Positions 1-10,462 of a stretch of 64,000 bases of DNA are shown piece after piece. Position 1 is the stretch's first letter, and the number at the start of each line of letters is the position of its first letter. Location: assembly GCA_021397835.1 (NCBI GenBank), contig JAJFZO010000747.1:8576501-8640500 (forward strand), written 5' to 3'. Position numbers and translations under genes: made by a program. The notes below the pieces were generated by a model that had not been told where the DNA came from, ran no database searches, and was given only the letters and a program-made list of their open reading frames with translations. Origin of the DNA: Moringa oleifera (Eukaryota > Streptophyta > Magnoliopsida > Brassicales > Moringaceae).

Positions 1-143
1 GGAAAGCCTTATTGAAGAATAGAAGCGATGATAGCCTTAAGCTTCTGAGCTAAGGAAAAGCCCAATCTTATGGAGTAAAAGGAGAGAGCCATTATTAGAG
101 GAGCCAACTTTGCCTTTTTCAAAAACATCCTTAGTCTTTACCT
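1..143. other. Left flank, unassigned
   Basis: I recognise no gene here. The composition is less AT-rich than the CACTA element that begins at 144 and resembles the mitochondrial-spacer-like DNA found further right. It ends in CCT just before the CACTA terminus, a candidate 3-bp target duplication whose partner cannot be seen because the other end of that element is missing. Confidence 0.4.
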
Positions 144-1714
144 CACTACTACAAATAAAAGATTCAATGATAAGTAAAAATGACTTTTAATGATAGTTCT
201 AGAATTGTTATCTTTATTCATGCCAATGATGAGGGGCGTCTTTAATTGGAAACTATCATTAAAAGGCTCCCTCTTTAATGACAGCTCTTCTAAAATTTTC
301 ATTAAAAACCCCCCTTTTAACTAATTGTTTTCTTAAAACTAACCTTAAAAGGCTAAGATTTAACGACAGTTCAAAATAAATACAAAATTACTATATACAA
401 ATTATCCAAAACCTGCATACATAAAATTCTTCCCATCAAGTACATATCTTTCACATATCAACCACATATCTTTATCTTGTATACATCAACATACTTCTTC
501 ATAATATCCAGATAAAATATTCTCCATCAAAATTACATTGCAATATATAAATATTACACACTTCAATTAAACTTGGTTGACACATATAAGTACACAATTA
601 TCAAGTACATCAGTCTTTATTCTTGCTATACATTTCAATGAAATAACTCTACTATCTTTCTTTCTTCAACATAATTACACCAACATTACAATAACACTTC
701 GACACTTCAATGCCAATACTTTAATGAAATATCTTTTTTCTTTCTATACACTTCAATATCATTCTTACTCAAACCATCATTACTTCTTCCATATTTGAAA
801 ACACTTTAACAAAATCCAATCCAAACAGTAATAAAATATGAAGAAAGAAAAAAAACTTGATGTCATAATTGAACTTCATATGTACAATACATGAGTTTAA
901 ATACACATCATCATACACAATCCTAAAAATTCAGCTAAATAAATTCAATGATATTCATGTTTACAAAAATCTTTAAGATTCAACTTGCTAATTTGACACT
1001 CCAAAGAAACTATCCAACCTATTTTTAAACTTCATCAATATCTGATTGAGTGTAAGTATTCATATCTACTAACTATATATTTTTTTAAAAAATTTAATCT
1101 AATTAAAACTTCTAGTAAGCACATTAATTACCAAAGTAATTATATAAGTAAATACTTAAAAACTAACTATTTTCGCATATGAGATACTTTTGTCACATCT
1201 GTCAATGATGTCTCTTATTTATAATTAATTAGTTAATTAGTACATAGTCAATTAATTAACATCTAATTAACTACTTTACAAGCACCAGTAAATTAATTAA
1301 AATTTAAATAAATGATTTATAATCAATTAATACATAGTCAGTTAATTAACATCTAATTAATTATTTTATAAGCATCAAACAAGTAAATTAATTAAAATTT
1401 AATAGTCAGTTAATTAACATCTAATTAATTATTTTATAAGCATCAAACAAGTAAATTAATTAAAATTTAAATAATATTAAATTATTTACATTACGAGCAT
1501 CAAATTAATTAATTATTATTTATTTAAGAATTAACTAATATTAAATTAAGTTCATCACAAAATCAATATAAATTTGAAAAAATATACCAAATCTTACCTA
1601 ACAAAATTTGTTCAAACATAAATTCATCAAAATATAAAGTCGTTTAATTAATATATACTTAATTCATCAAAATATAAATTCATCTAACTAACATCTACTT
1701 AATTCATCAATTAA
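144..1714 (-). mobile_element. CACTA (En/Spm-type) DNA transposon, copy A, truncated and internally deleted
   Basis: The + strand starts with CACTACTACAAATAAAAG at 144, a CACTA-family terminus. Positions 170-400 carry clustered sub-terminal motifs of the type TTTAATGACAGTT and AACTATCATTAAA. Read on the minus strand, 1714 down to 1080 matches the AT-rich leader of copy B (27200-27860), and about 1070 down to 880 matches the DNA after copy B's transposase remnant (28850-29015). The element therefore lies in minus orientation with its 3' end at 144. It has lost its 5' end at the plastid junction at 1715 and lacks the transposase-like segment present in copy B. CACTA elements move by a DDE transposase that binds sub-terminal repeats. 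This copy cannot encode one. The assignment to CACTA is firm; the exact extent of the deletion is inferred. Confidence 0.8.
1335..1470. repeat. Perfect 68-bp tandem duplication
   Basis: Two copies (1335-1402 and 1403-1470), each starting TAGTCAGTTAATTAACATC, appear identical by eye. They sit in the AT-rich part of CACTA copy A. A diverged third relative starts near 1240. Perfect identity beside heavily mutated neighbours points to a recent slippage or unequal-exchange event. Confidence 0.85.
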
Positions 1715-1807
1715 TTATTCAACTCCTCAAAGCATTTTGTTGCTTACTACGCCTTTCATTATCTCTTGGAGCCTAGGTATCCACAGTAAGCCTTTCCTCA
1801 TGTGGAC
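1715..1807 (-). pseudogene. rrn23: 5' end of plastid 23S rRNA gene (truncated)
   Basis: On the minus strand this begins near the canonical plastid 23S start. It contains GGCTTACTGTGGATACC and a diverged match to the next stretch, around TAGTAAGCAACAAAATGC. Only about 93 bases remain before the sequence switches to CACTA copy A. It cannot yield an rRNA. The exact first base of the gene is uncertain by a few bases. Confidence 0.85.
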
Positions 1808-1962
1808 CTCGCCTTTAACTTTAAGGCTATGCCATCCTAAGGTGCTATTAAATGAAAGGATCTTATCTTGTCAACATCCATGAATGAGAAATTATAGATC
1901 AAACTGTTGAATCTAAAAAATTAGGTGCTGTTATATAGTTTGTATCAGTTAAGTTCACGAGT

Positions 1963-1997
1963 TGGAGATTAAACAAACTTGAACCATTGACATCCGC
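1963..1997 (-). pseudogene. trnA-UGC: Plastid trnA-UGC, 3' exon
   Basis: The minus strand reads GCGGATGTCAATGG followed by a T-loop and an acceptor end TCTCCA, matching the plastid tRNA-Ala 3' exon. Several T-arm and acceptor pairs are lost through C-to-T changes, so the fold would be weak. The 5' exon lies about 785 bases away across a degenerate group II intron, as in plastids. Confidence 0.85.
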
Positions 1998-2782
1998 CGT
2001 AGGATAAGCCACCGTCTATCAATCCTCCAACTAATTCTACCATAGAGGCCAAGGACAGACAATAACTCCTCCTCACCCTGAACACAACTTATAACTTTTA
2101 TCGTATTGTACTCTCTAAAGAGTTACTCTTCTTAAAATCTCAAAAGGAGCTGAGTTAGAATCCCATTCTAGCTAAAGATTCTTATGGTTTCAGAGAATCC
2201 AGCTACAGAAGAGCTAGGAACAAAGAGCTTTCCCTTCCTTTCCGCATTGCTCTTTCGAATGCTAGTTTAAAAATAAGCGATTACCTTTTTCTGACCCTTA
2301 TTACCCAACTTGAGAATGGATAGCTAATGCATTCCACTTATTGAATATGGTTAACCCGTGACCTTTAGATACCTAAGGCATCCTTAAGGTGATCTTATAG
2401 TTCCTATAGGGTGGAGACGATAGGGTCGATCTATGGATTTTCCTTCCTTTTGCTGCATTTTGTTTAAAGAGTTAAAGGGAGATAATGCATTAAGGTGTTT
2501 GCAAGGCCAACTTAATCCTCTTCCCCAGGGATCTCAAGTGAAAGAACCCTAGTAGAGTCGCTAACTCCAACTAAATATGACTAGCTGACCATCCTACATA
2601 CCTCTTCTACATTCTTGATAGCCATTGTCTTAGTAAAGTCTTTCGGTGGCATGTTTCCTTCCCCTTCCCTATTACTTGGAAAAAGTGAGCCATTAGTTCA
2701 GGTACAAGATGCTTTCATTATCGCCCAGACAATTGGATACCCAACCCATAATCATAATGACCTAATTGCAAGAGTACCTAAT
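1998..2782 (-). other. Degenerate group II intron of plastid trnA-UGC
   Basis: This segment lies between the two trnA exons and is collinear with the known plastid trnA intron, including the stretch around CCCATCGTCTCC seen in diverged form near 2410. Substitutions and small gaps throughout mean it would not be expected to splice. Confidence 0.75.
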
Positions 2783-2819
2783 TGCAAGAGTGGAGCTCTA
2801 CAAAATGAGTTATATCCCC
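2783..2819 (-). pseudogene. trnA-UGC: Plastid trnA-UGC, 5' exon
   Basis: The minus strand reads GGGGATATAACTCATTTTG and continues to an anticodon-loop region ending CTTGCA, matching the plastid tRNA-Ala 5' exon with few changes. Immediately inside the intron the 16-base unit CCTAATTGCAAGAGTA (plus strand, 2761-2776) is repeated in tandem, which duplicates part of the exon/intron junction. Confidence 0.85.
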
Positions 2820-2883
2820 CCAAGCTAAGTGGAGTATGCATGAAGGAGTTAGTTAATTCATCTATTCTTTTCCTTGGCATAGC

Positions 2884-2917
2884 TAGACCATCCTAGACTT
2901 GAACCAGGGACCTCGTC
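2884..2917 (-). pseudogene. trnI-GAU: Plastid trnI-GAU, 3' exon
   Basis: The minus strand reads GACGAGGTCCCTGGTTCAAG and ends GGATGGTCTA, close to the plastid tRNA-Ile 3' exon. The 5' exon is missing because the insert stops inside the intron near 3841. The relic lies just upstream, in plastid sense, of trnA, as expected. Confidence 0.85.
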
Positions 2918-3841
2918 TATGAAGTAAATTATCACACCTACAATCCAACCAATTAGAAAGAATCATTAAATCCTTTTTTTAGAGCGATTCATCCTTCTTG
3001 GATGCAATACATAACTCTTCCTTGTACTAAATGTGCTTGTTCCCCCTCTTCCTTACCATTGCAAGTTTTTGTGAAATAACTCCCATGAAAAGAAAAACGA
3101 AGGTGTTAAGAGACTTTCTTGGCCTAACCTTAGAGACTTTAAGATTTGTTTTCAAACGTATTCCCATTTTGAGTCAAGAGTAGACAAATAAATACGTCTC
3201 GTTGCATTAATCGGGGGCATTTGTAGTGGCCAAGGGAATTGAAGACCAAGAAGTGAGTTACTTATTAGCTAAGCATTCTTCTTACAGTTAGATCTAATCT
3301 CCTAGTCCCTGCGAAAAGGAAAAAGAATTTCATGTTTTTTCTTTTAGAAGGGAGAAAGTGTAACAACCTATTGATTGTAGCTTTCTTTGGAAAAGCATGA
3401 AAAAAAAAGGCTCGAACAATATGATCCCTCTGTCACCCCAAAATGAAAGGGGTAATCTTGTAGTCCTTGGTCTATGAAGATGCGTTGTTAGGTGCTCCAT
3501 TTTACTTTTTCGTTGAGGTTGAACCTAAACTAGTGCTCAAGAGATAGCTATCCATACACTAGAAAGAGATGTACGAATTATCGAGAGAAGATGAGCCATG
3601 GTGATCCCCTTTGAACTACTTGAATCCCACAAGTCAATAAAAAGTTGGATCTACATTGGATCTCATCTGAATCATCTTATCTATCCTTCTCAAAAGAAGT
3701 TTTGTTTCAAACCTCGATCTAAACAAAAGAAGGACACTATGCTAATGTGCCTTCGATGATCTACATCTCAAGGTCAAGTGCTCATGAACACATTAAACTA
3801 TCCATATGGTTGAGAGCCCTTATAACCTAGGCATAATGACA
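2918..3841 (-). other. Degenerate group II intron of plastid trnI-GAU, truncated at its 5' end
   Basis: It is collinear with the plastid trnI intron, including diverged matches around the stretches resembling ATGTGCCTTGGATGATC and GTTGTGCCTGGGC near 3760-3840. The match stops at about 3841, where AT-richer unassigned DNA begins, so the intron 5' end and the trnI 5' exon are gone. Confidence 0.7.
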
Positions 3842-6262
3842 CTTTTGATATTCATTCAATCCAATACATTAAATGTACATTTAAAGACTTTAATGGTCTA
3901 TTTCTTTTCTTCATCTTATGTCCTTTTATTTTATAAAATGTTTTATTAAGATTGATTTAAGGTTTCATTCAACACTCCTAATTTTTATTTTCAATAGCAA
4001 GTTGAGTTTGTCATGCATATCGCTACAATGCCTATCATATGAAAGAACAACTGGATCAAGCGCTCCTTACGCCTGACCTTTCCCTATTTTAGCAATTTTC
4101 ATATAGTACTTGTTCTTAATGATGAAGCTTACAGCGTGTTGGTAAGGCCAGCGAAATAAGTTAGATGCTGATTTTGGAAGTATACTAATAGTACAACAGG
4201 ATCTATTTTCATTCAATTGATTCCTCCAAGCGATTGGAATCCTAATGTCTGACACATCTATCCCCTTTAGATTGCATATGCTGGATCCATTATCGTCACT
4301 AAAGCTTGCAACTAACAAAGTATACCTTCTATGAACATTTCTTGGGATAAAGGCAGTCATTATAGTGATCTATCCTTGTGTTTCATATATTCCTCAATGT
4401 TAGGAATCATAGTGAAGAATGTTTTAAGCCTGTTAACCTACTATAGAAAATGGAAACTTCATATGTGTGGGTTCCAATCTAACGATAATTTCTTTCAAAT
4501 GGATCCTCCATATCTCCTCATTTTTTTATTTATTTGCAAACCAAAGATCCACAAGGATTGCTAGAAACTTGGAATATCTCTAATTATTGCCATCTTGTGC
4601 TTATAATCGACTACCATCCTAGCTGGGGGTTATTTCCACCTTATTCCTTTAAATGGATCTTCCCAATTTTACCAAACATGCCTGGATTTGAAAAAGTGTT
4701 GCAAAACCTAGTACCATTCATCGTTGTCTTTGGGGCACAAGGACCTACTTTAGAAGGCCCTCTAGTTTTTTCAAGTTAAAGAGGTCCTAATGATATCCCA
4801 ATTAATCCATCAGATTTGGTTTGCTTTTTAACTACTGTTATAATGTAAGTATAGTTTGAAGGGCTTCGTTAGGCAAGAAAACCACTTCATCCCAAATTTG
4901 GACTTAAAGTGAAACCTATCCCATCACTAATTGTTTCCTAGGATAAAGATCTCTTATCTGGAGCTAGTCGTGTTAATTTTTCTATCTTTTTTTTAAGAGC
5001 AATAGTTTGAAGCCTTCAACTTAATTAGCGACTTTGGCTATTAAACCTCGATTATGTTCCCTTCCTTTTCTGAATGCCATAGATAGTAATTAGCACACTC
5101 AAACCATTTCTCACTAATAACTTGCTCTCAGAATAACAACATTTCTCATACTATAAGTGCTCACTAACTATATATGAGAAACGTAAAGTTAGGTTATTTT
5201 AGTAGCTAGTAAAAGATGACATTAAAACAGTAACAAGAAGTAGAATATGCTTGTTGCGTTTATCCTACTTGCTATTCCTGTAAAGAATAGAGTCAAGGCT
5301 ACCTTTTTCTTTAGTGGCTTTTAGTAACTAGGTAATTTCATTTTCAAATCACTATTCTTGATGTTAAGAATGGCGAGTCGAGGAGGAAAAGAAGAAAAAG
5401 TGTGCCATCGTTAAGTTTAGGCTCTATGAGGCGACTAGAAAGATAAACTTTATATTACAAAATAATATAAATTGGAGAAAGATTAGATAGAAGGCAATAG
5501 TTCCTACCCGAGTGTGATAAAAATAAACCCTTTTTGGCCATTGGCTCCTAGTTCGTGCGGTAGCAAAAATGCTCCCTTCGCTTAAGCAAAGTCTCAGATG
5601 TAAATAATGAATAGGCATCAAGCTTCCTAGTAGTTAAAAGTGCTTCACATGATGAGAAGCACACACAAACACAAACATATATATATATATACAACAATCA
5701 TACACTGACTAATTCGAGTCCAAGTAGGGCAATGCAATAACCCTTCTTACAACATAAGAAAGGGCACAAAACTACTCCACATAAGTAGTGCTTAGGAGCT
5801 ACTCTATTTGGTAGTATTTCAATCTAACAAAATTGGTCCCACTCTATGGGTTTGGTTGCTTATCCCATTTTTCACTAAGATAGGATTGATGTTTAGTGAT
5901 TGACCTTTCTATTGCTACTCTCAAGTGCCTGCAACTTGACATCTTTCTTCCACATGTGCTAGCCCTCCTCATTTGCATGCCTTGTGATGAACTAGAGTCA
6001 TAGTTATATATATAAGTTACATTGTTAAAATGTCCTTTAAGAAAGAGGGTTAGGTTAACTGGTCATTATATCTATTTTTCTGAGAAAAGGTCCTCCCATC
6101 AATAAAATTTGGCCTTTTAGTACTTTTTCCACCTCTTTTCTTTCTTTTTTCCATACCTTTTTGTTAGTTAACAACAAACCATAACTCACTAAAATTTTTC
6201 ATTACTCGTACAGGCTAAACTCCGTTATTCTATAGAGAATCATTTTTCTCAATCAAGCAAGA
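3842..6262. other. Gene-poor stretch upstream of the atp8 relic
   Basis: I see no recognisable gene. Short open frames of 61-97 codons on both strands (for example 4067-4360 minus) show no domain I know. The texture, with runs such as CTTTCTTT and CCTTTTC and moderate GC, resembles decayed mitochondrial spacer, and collinearity with atp8 makes that origin likely. A (AT)n run lies at about 5677-5693. Confidence 0.45.
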
Positions 6263-6742
6263 ATGCCTCAACAGGATAAATTCACTTATTTTTCACAACT
6301 TTTCTAATTATGCCTTTTCCTCTTTACTTTCTATATTCCCATATGTAATTATGGAGATGGAGTATTTGGGATCAACAAAATTATAAAACAATGGAACTAA
6401 CTTCTTTCACATTGGGGGAACAAGATTCGAAGCAACGACCCCAACAGTTTAGAAGATATCTTGAGAAAAGGTTTTAGTACTGGTATATCCTATATGTACT
6501 CTAGTTTATTTGAAGTATCCTAATGGTGTAATGCCATCAACTTATTGCCAAAAAGGAGGAAGATCACTTTGATCTCTTACTTCGGAGAAATGAATGGCTA
6601 ATGATAAATAAATAAGAAATATATTATATTTGATCTTGAAGCCTCATATAGCACTTCTTCCAGTCTTAGATGGGGGATCACTTGTAAGAATGACATAATA
6701 CTAATCCATGTTCTACACGGCCAAAGAAGCATCACATTTTAA
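6263..6742 (+). pseudogene. atp8: Mitochondrial atp8 (orfB), nuclear relic
   Basis: The intact gene encodes subunit 8 of the mitochondrial F1Fo ATP synthase, a membrane stator component. The frame from the ATG at 6263 reads MPQQDKFTYFSQLF, then a hydrophobic stretch [12 protein letters not shown], then [14 protein letters not shown] and [11 protein letters not shown], and ends [11 protein letters not shown] before a TAA at 6740-6742. Total length is 480 bases, which is the usual angiosperm size. At least four in-frame stops interrupt it: after QLF, after WN before LLSHW, after FEVS, and a TAA-TGA pair after GEMNG. Two of these stand where Gln codons are expected, consistent with C-to-T decay. 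cox3 and sdh4 follow on the same strand, as in many eudicot mitochondrial genomes. The product cannot be made. Confidence 0.92.
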
Positions 6743-7431
6743 TCTCATTATGGCTTGGTTGTTCGAAAGAGATTCTTTCTTGATCAAAATAGTGGAAAAG
6801 AGGGCACTATAAGAAAGATATACTCCCTTTCAGAGTGCCCTGTAGTGATACTAGCGCAAAAGTATTAGTCCTTCCCTTGCTGATCGCTTGCAAGTTGAAC
6901 TCACTTTCTTGCCACATCTTTAATTCACTTGCTTAAGTTAGACTTAATCAATCTTCCTGTTTAGAAGATAGTTAATTTTTCACTCTTTTGCTATTACTTG
7001 CAAGGAGCGCAACAACTAAGCTAAGCCACTACAAGAGTAAGCCCTTCCTATGTGTCAAGTTGAATAAATGAATGAAGCCTCAACTAGAGAGGTCAACCTG
7101 TGCCTTTGATTTTAGGCCGTCGGTGGTGTAGAACACACTAATCCATGATTGAAAGTTTGCTAAAATTGAACTTTTTGAATGAAATTGTTATTTTCCAAAA
7201 ATACTTGCTGAAAATCAAAGAAAAAAGTCCATTTTCCCAAGCAGTTTATTGGTCAAGCTAGTGATTCTCTTCTCAAAGTAATGAGAGATCATTTTCTAGT
7301 TAAACTTCTATTAATGCAATGAAAGAACCATCCCTTCCTAATTTTTTGTCCTATCTGATAGAAAGAAAATTAGACCTCAAAGAGATCGGTGGGGTGAAAG
7401 GGGTTTACATACAGTCGAGGCAAAGTGGTTT
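6743..7431 (+). other. atp8-cox3 intergenic spacer (mitochondrial origin)
   Basis: No gene is visible. It lies between two collinear mitochondrial relics on the same strand, so it is best read as the decayed native spacer and cox3 5' leader. Confidence 0.6.
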
Positions 7432-8177
7432 ATGATGGAATCTTAAAAACATTCTTATCATTTGGTAGATTCAAGTCCATGGCCTATGTTGTGATGTACA
7501 TGCACGATTGCGAAGGGGTGTAACACTTTTCAATATTGGCCTCATATTTATCTTATATACCATGTTGATATAATGGCATGATGTTATATATGAATTAACA
7601 TTGGAAGGATATCATACCAAAGTCACACAATTAGGACTTTGATATGTTCATTGTATCAAAGGTTATGTTCTTTTTTGCTCTTTTTTAGCTTATTCTCATT
7701 CTGTTTTAGCACCTATAATAGAGATCGAAGGAATTTGGACTAAAAAAGGATTTAGGTTTGAGCTCCTTGGGAAATCTCTTTTCTTAATACCCTTACTTTC
7801 CTTTCATCCAGAGCTACCATAACTTGGGCTCATCATGCTATACTTGCAAGGAAGGAAAAACAAGCAGTTTATGCTTTAATAGCTACGATTTTACTCGCTT
7901 TAGTATTCATTAGCTTTTAAGGAATGGAATATTATTAAGCACCCTTCATTATTTTGAATAATATTTATGGTTTTACCTTTTTCTTAGCAATTAGCTTTCA
8001 TAGTTCTCATGTGATTGTTGGTACCCTTTTCTTGATCATATATGGCATTGGGCAATATCTTAGTTATCTAATGAAGGAGCATCACATTGGCTTTGAAGCA
8101 GTTGCATGGTACTACCATTTTGTAGATGTGGTTTTGTTATTTGCATTTGTCTCATCTGTTAGTGGAGAGGTATATGA
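7432..8177 (+). pseudogene. cox3: Mitochondrial cox3, nuclear relic
   Basis: The intact gene encodes cytochrome c oxidase subunit III in the inner mitochondrial membrane. The start near 7432 reads ATGATGGAATCT, then a stop where Gln is expected, then KHSYHLVDSSPWPM. Later segments are recognisable in shifting frames: [56 protein letters not shown], then [18 protein letters not shown] and [14 protein letters not shown]. The native TGA is at 8175-8177. Length is 746 bases against about 798 natively. A deletion of roughly 35 bases lies between WPM and VMYMH, and there are other small indels. The last 10 codons are shifted by one lost base, which joins cox3 to the sdh4 frame. Confidence 0.93.
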
Positions 8178-8458
8178 AGGAAAAACTAGTGGACTAAAAA
8201 ATGAAAGCTCGAAGACAAAAAGAATCAGGCTTTTCCAAAGAATTACTACAGCTTTCCCACTCCTTTTGATTATTATATATAAAAAACTCTCTTCAACTTT
8301 CCTACCGAATCTCTCTTTATCCTGGTCCATAAATGAAGGGATCGAAGAGATTATGGCGGATCACATTCACTAAGAAATGACCCGAAATTTGATCTTGATC
8401 TATTTGAGATTGTTCTTTTTAATCACAATCAAAGATGTTTTCTTGTCTCTCGTTTCTT
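8160..8458 (+). pseudogene. sdh4: Mitochondrial sdh4, nuclear relic fused to cox3
   Basis: The intact gene encodes a membrane anchor of succinate dehydrogenase (complex II). The frame reads [19 protein letters not shown] then DHIH, a stop at 8371-8373 where Gln or His is typical, then EMTRNLILIYLRLFFLITI and KDVFLSLV. This matches the C-terminal part of plant mitochondrial Sdh4. In eudicot mitochondria sdh4 overlaps the cox3 3' end in another frame; here one missing base puts both in one 139-codon open frame (7954-8373). Similarity stops near 8458, where a Ty3/gypsy fragment on the opposite strand begins, so the very 3' end may be lost. Confidence 0.85.
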
Positions 8459-8469
8459 TTTTGAACAAA

Positions 8470-8833
8470 TTGAAGAACCTAATGGATCGAATTCATTCTT
8501 GGCTATTACGAAAGTTATCTGCCTTGCCTTGACGAGCCGAGCATTAGATTTTATGGAAAGTTTGTGTTTGGCCAGACTTGAGTCTAATCTTGGTGTATCT
8601 TCATACGAAAAGGTGAAACAATGAATATTATCCTCAAAGAAATTGGTAAATGCCTGCTTTTCCAACATGAACAAAACTTTACCTGTGTAGACCAATTTAG
8701 GATCATTATTAGACCTAAGATTAAAAGATTTGAAGTCATCAGAAGCGACATTAGATTTTTCTTCATGCTTTTCAAAAAATTGACATAGTTCGAAGACCGA
8801 GTCTTCAGCCTCAGAGACATCACCTTTAAACAT
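8470..8833 (-). mobile_element. Ty3/gypsy pol fragment (just upstream of reverse transcriptase)
   Basis: The minus-strand frame contains NDPKLVYTGKVLFMLEKQAF, then CFTFSYEDTPRLDSSLAKHK and LSIKSNARLVKA. These correspond to the linker before the RT domain of plant gypsy elements: a DPK..IG block, a DVFAWSYEDMPGLD-like motif, and the H.L.IKP..RPVKQ motif. The frame stays open for 134 codons but lacks RT itself. It ends abruptly next to the sdh4 relic at about 8458-8475. It may be part of a separate gypsy insertion that lost the rest of its length, or filler captured during repair. Confidence 0.75.
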
Positions 8834-8929
8834 CCCCTTGATCGATGTGAGGGTTTATGACCTCGAGTGCCTTTGTCACTAATTTACCGTCGCACAAAGC
8901 ATTAGGATGTATTTAAAGTTTGCAAACTT
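8834..8929. other. Boundary between gypsy and copia fragments
   Basis: About 100 bases I cannot assign. They could be a further upstream piece of the gypsy polyprotein linker or copia sequence. Confidence 0.3.
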
Positions 8930-9515
8930 TTTTTATGTTTTGGTCAGGAACGGGGCTTGACCCCACACATCATAATGAATTAGATCAAATGAAGAAGAAA
9001 AAGTAATTTTTTAAAACAAAGTGTAGGAAACTTAGCTAGCTTACAATCCTTGCAACAGGATATTTCAAAATATGGAACACTACCTAGTAAGCCAACAAAT
9101 AACATGTACTTCTAACAAGAACTAGAAAACATGCTTTAATCTAGAATACCATAAATACAATAATGAAGATTGCTTTTTCAAATGAAATGTAGATAAAGTA
9201 AAGGAATGTACTTTAGAAAGTTGAGGAGGATATCTAGATGCTCCAGCACGTAAAGCCTCCCCTTTTTACACCTTGTCCTAATCAACTTCCTTGAATGTTG
9301 ATCTTGCATAAAATAGCAAGAGAAGGAAAAATTAACATCATCTCCTGAATCTTTAATCTCAATAAAATACAATTTTTAAGGGATAGATGAGGAACATGAA
9401 AAACATTAAGGACCAAAGCTAGCAGTGATGGATCTGATTTGATTAAATATCACTGTGAATCCATCTTTAGTATGAATGAAAGAAGGAAAAGATGAGAGTA
9501 ATTGATTAAAAAAAT

Positions 9516-9562
9516 CAGATGTCATGTGATGAGATGCACCGAAATCAAAAATCCAAGAAGAG
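9516..9562 (-). pseudogene. Copia aspartic protease active-site region
   Basis: The minus strand translates as SWIFDFGASHHMTSD. Copia proteases carry W-I-hydrophobic-DSGAS-HM. The second active-site residue is Phe instead of Ser. This is a small island of coding similarity in the copia fragment and fixes its strand. Confidence 0.75.
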
Positions 9563-9871
9563 AAGAGCTGATGGTGAAGAATAAAACATACCTATATTAG
9601 AAGCAGATATGGTAGCGACACTTGTAGGCAGAGGTCCAATAAAATAAGCAACTCACTGCTAGAACTATTGCATAATCATAGATTAAACTATCTCGGGTTG
9701 ACACTTCAAAAAATAGTCAGCTGATCAATGTTTAATGAACAAGATAGGCTGGACAGAGTTGTTGTGGATCTTGAAGGTGCACATGTCACCTAGGAGGTTC
9801 CATGACTAGTACTGCTCAACTTCTTTTGATCATTCATAAGTTTTTTAAGACAATTTACCTTCCAATGTCCT

Positions 9872-9879
9872 GTCTAATG
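9872..9879. repeat. Left 8-bp target duplication of the hAT element
   Basis: GTCTAATG directly before the element; the partner GTCTGATG is at 10463-10470, with one A/G difference. Eight bases is the hAT superfamily hallmark. Confidence 0.8.
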
Positions 9880-10462
9880 TAGGGATGGCCATGATGAGGG
9901 TTCAATTCTATTCTGGTATCGAACCATCAATTCAAGGTTCACGGTTAGAATGAACTAGAACTTGAACCGTTAAACTTTAGTTCTGGCTAAGGTTTGGTTC
10001 AAAGCAGTTCAAGTTTTGATTAGCTTTCGATTCATAAATGGTTCAAGTTCAAGTTCGATTTAGGTTCAATTCAAATTAGATTCAAGTTTAGGTTCTGTTT
10101 AGTGTCGGTTCAAAAAGATTGTTTCTCTTTAATGGGAGTGTTTTATTTTTCAATTAACATTTTTTAATAAAATCTTTTTAATGAAAATTTAGTGAAAATA
10201 TTTTTATTAAAAAATATATTTTTAAAATTAAATTAGTTTATAATTTTTGAATTATTTTTTATAAAATTTTTAAAATAAATTATTATATATATTTAATTAA
10301 TCTAATTAGAAATAAAATTAAAATCGTTAATTTTGATTCCAATTCAAATTTTATATGAACCATAGCCGAACCATATTTGAAGTGGTTTTTGTTATAGTTC
10401 GATTCAAATTTTAAAGGTTACGGTCAAGTTCACCTGTTTGAATCGAATTGGGGTCACCCCTA
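9880..10462. mobile_element. Non-autonomous hAT-type element (583 bp)
   Basis: The ends are TAGGGATGGC on the left and, read from the right, TAGGGGTGAC, imperfect terminal inverted repeats like those of many plant hAT elements. An 8-bp target duplication flanks it (9872-9879 and 10463-10470). The interior has many GGTTCAAG, GGTTCGAT and GGTTCAATT-like steps plus an AT-rich centre, and no coding potential. It interrupts the copia gag region, so it arrived after the copia insertion. A transposase from elsewhere would have moved it. Confidence 0.85.

Larger units (their letters stand above)
1715..3841 (-). other. Plastid-derived insert: trnI-GAU intron to rrn23 5' end
   Basis: Read on the minus strand, the block follows the order of the chloroplast rRNA operon spacer: trnI intron, trnI 3' exon, short spacer, trnA 5' exon, trnA intron, trnA 3' exon, spacer, start of rrn23. 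Collinearity with the plastid inverted-repeat spacer is clear along about 2.1 kb, with many substitutions, mostly C to T and G to A, and small gaps. The insert starts inside the trnI intron, so the trnI 5' exon and rrn16 are absent, and it ends within the first 100 bases of rrn23. It may have come directly from plastids or through mitochondrial DNA that had captured plastid DNA. Its neighbours, CACTA copy A on the left and mitochondrial-type DNA on the right, do not decide this. Confidence 0.88.

Noticed and set aside
2615..2896. 93-codon open frame on the plus strand
   Set aside because: It is the antisense of the plastid trnA intron, trnA 5' exon and trnI 3' exon; the peptide has no family.
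8112..8330. 72-codon open frame on the minus strand
   Set aside because: It is antisense to the cox3/sdh4 relic.
8940..8965. GGGGTCAAGCCCC stem-loop resembling a tRNA T-arm on the minus strand
   Set aside because: No acceptor, D-arm or anticodon arm fits around it; it sits at the edge of the copia fragment.
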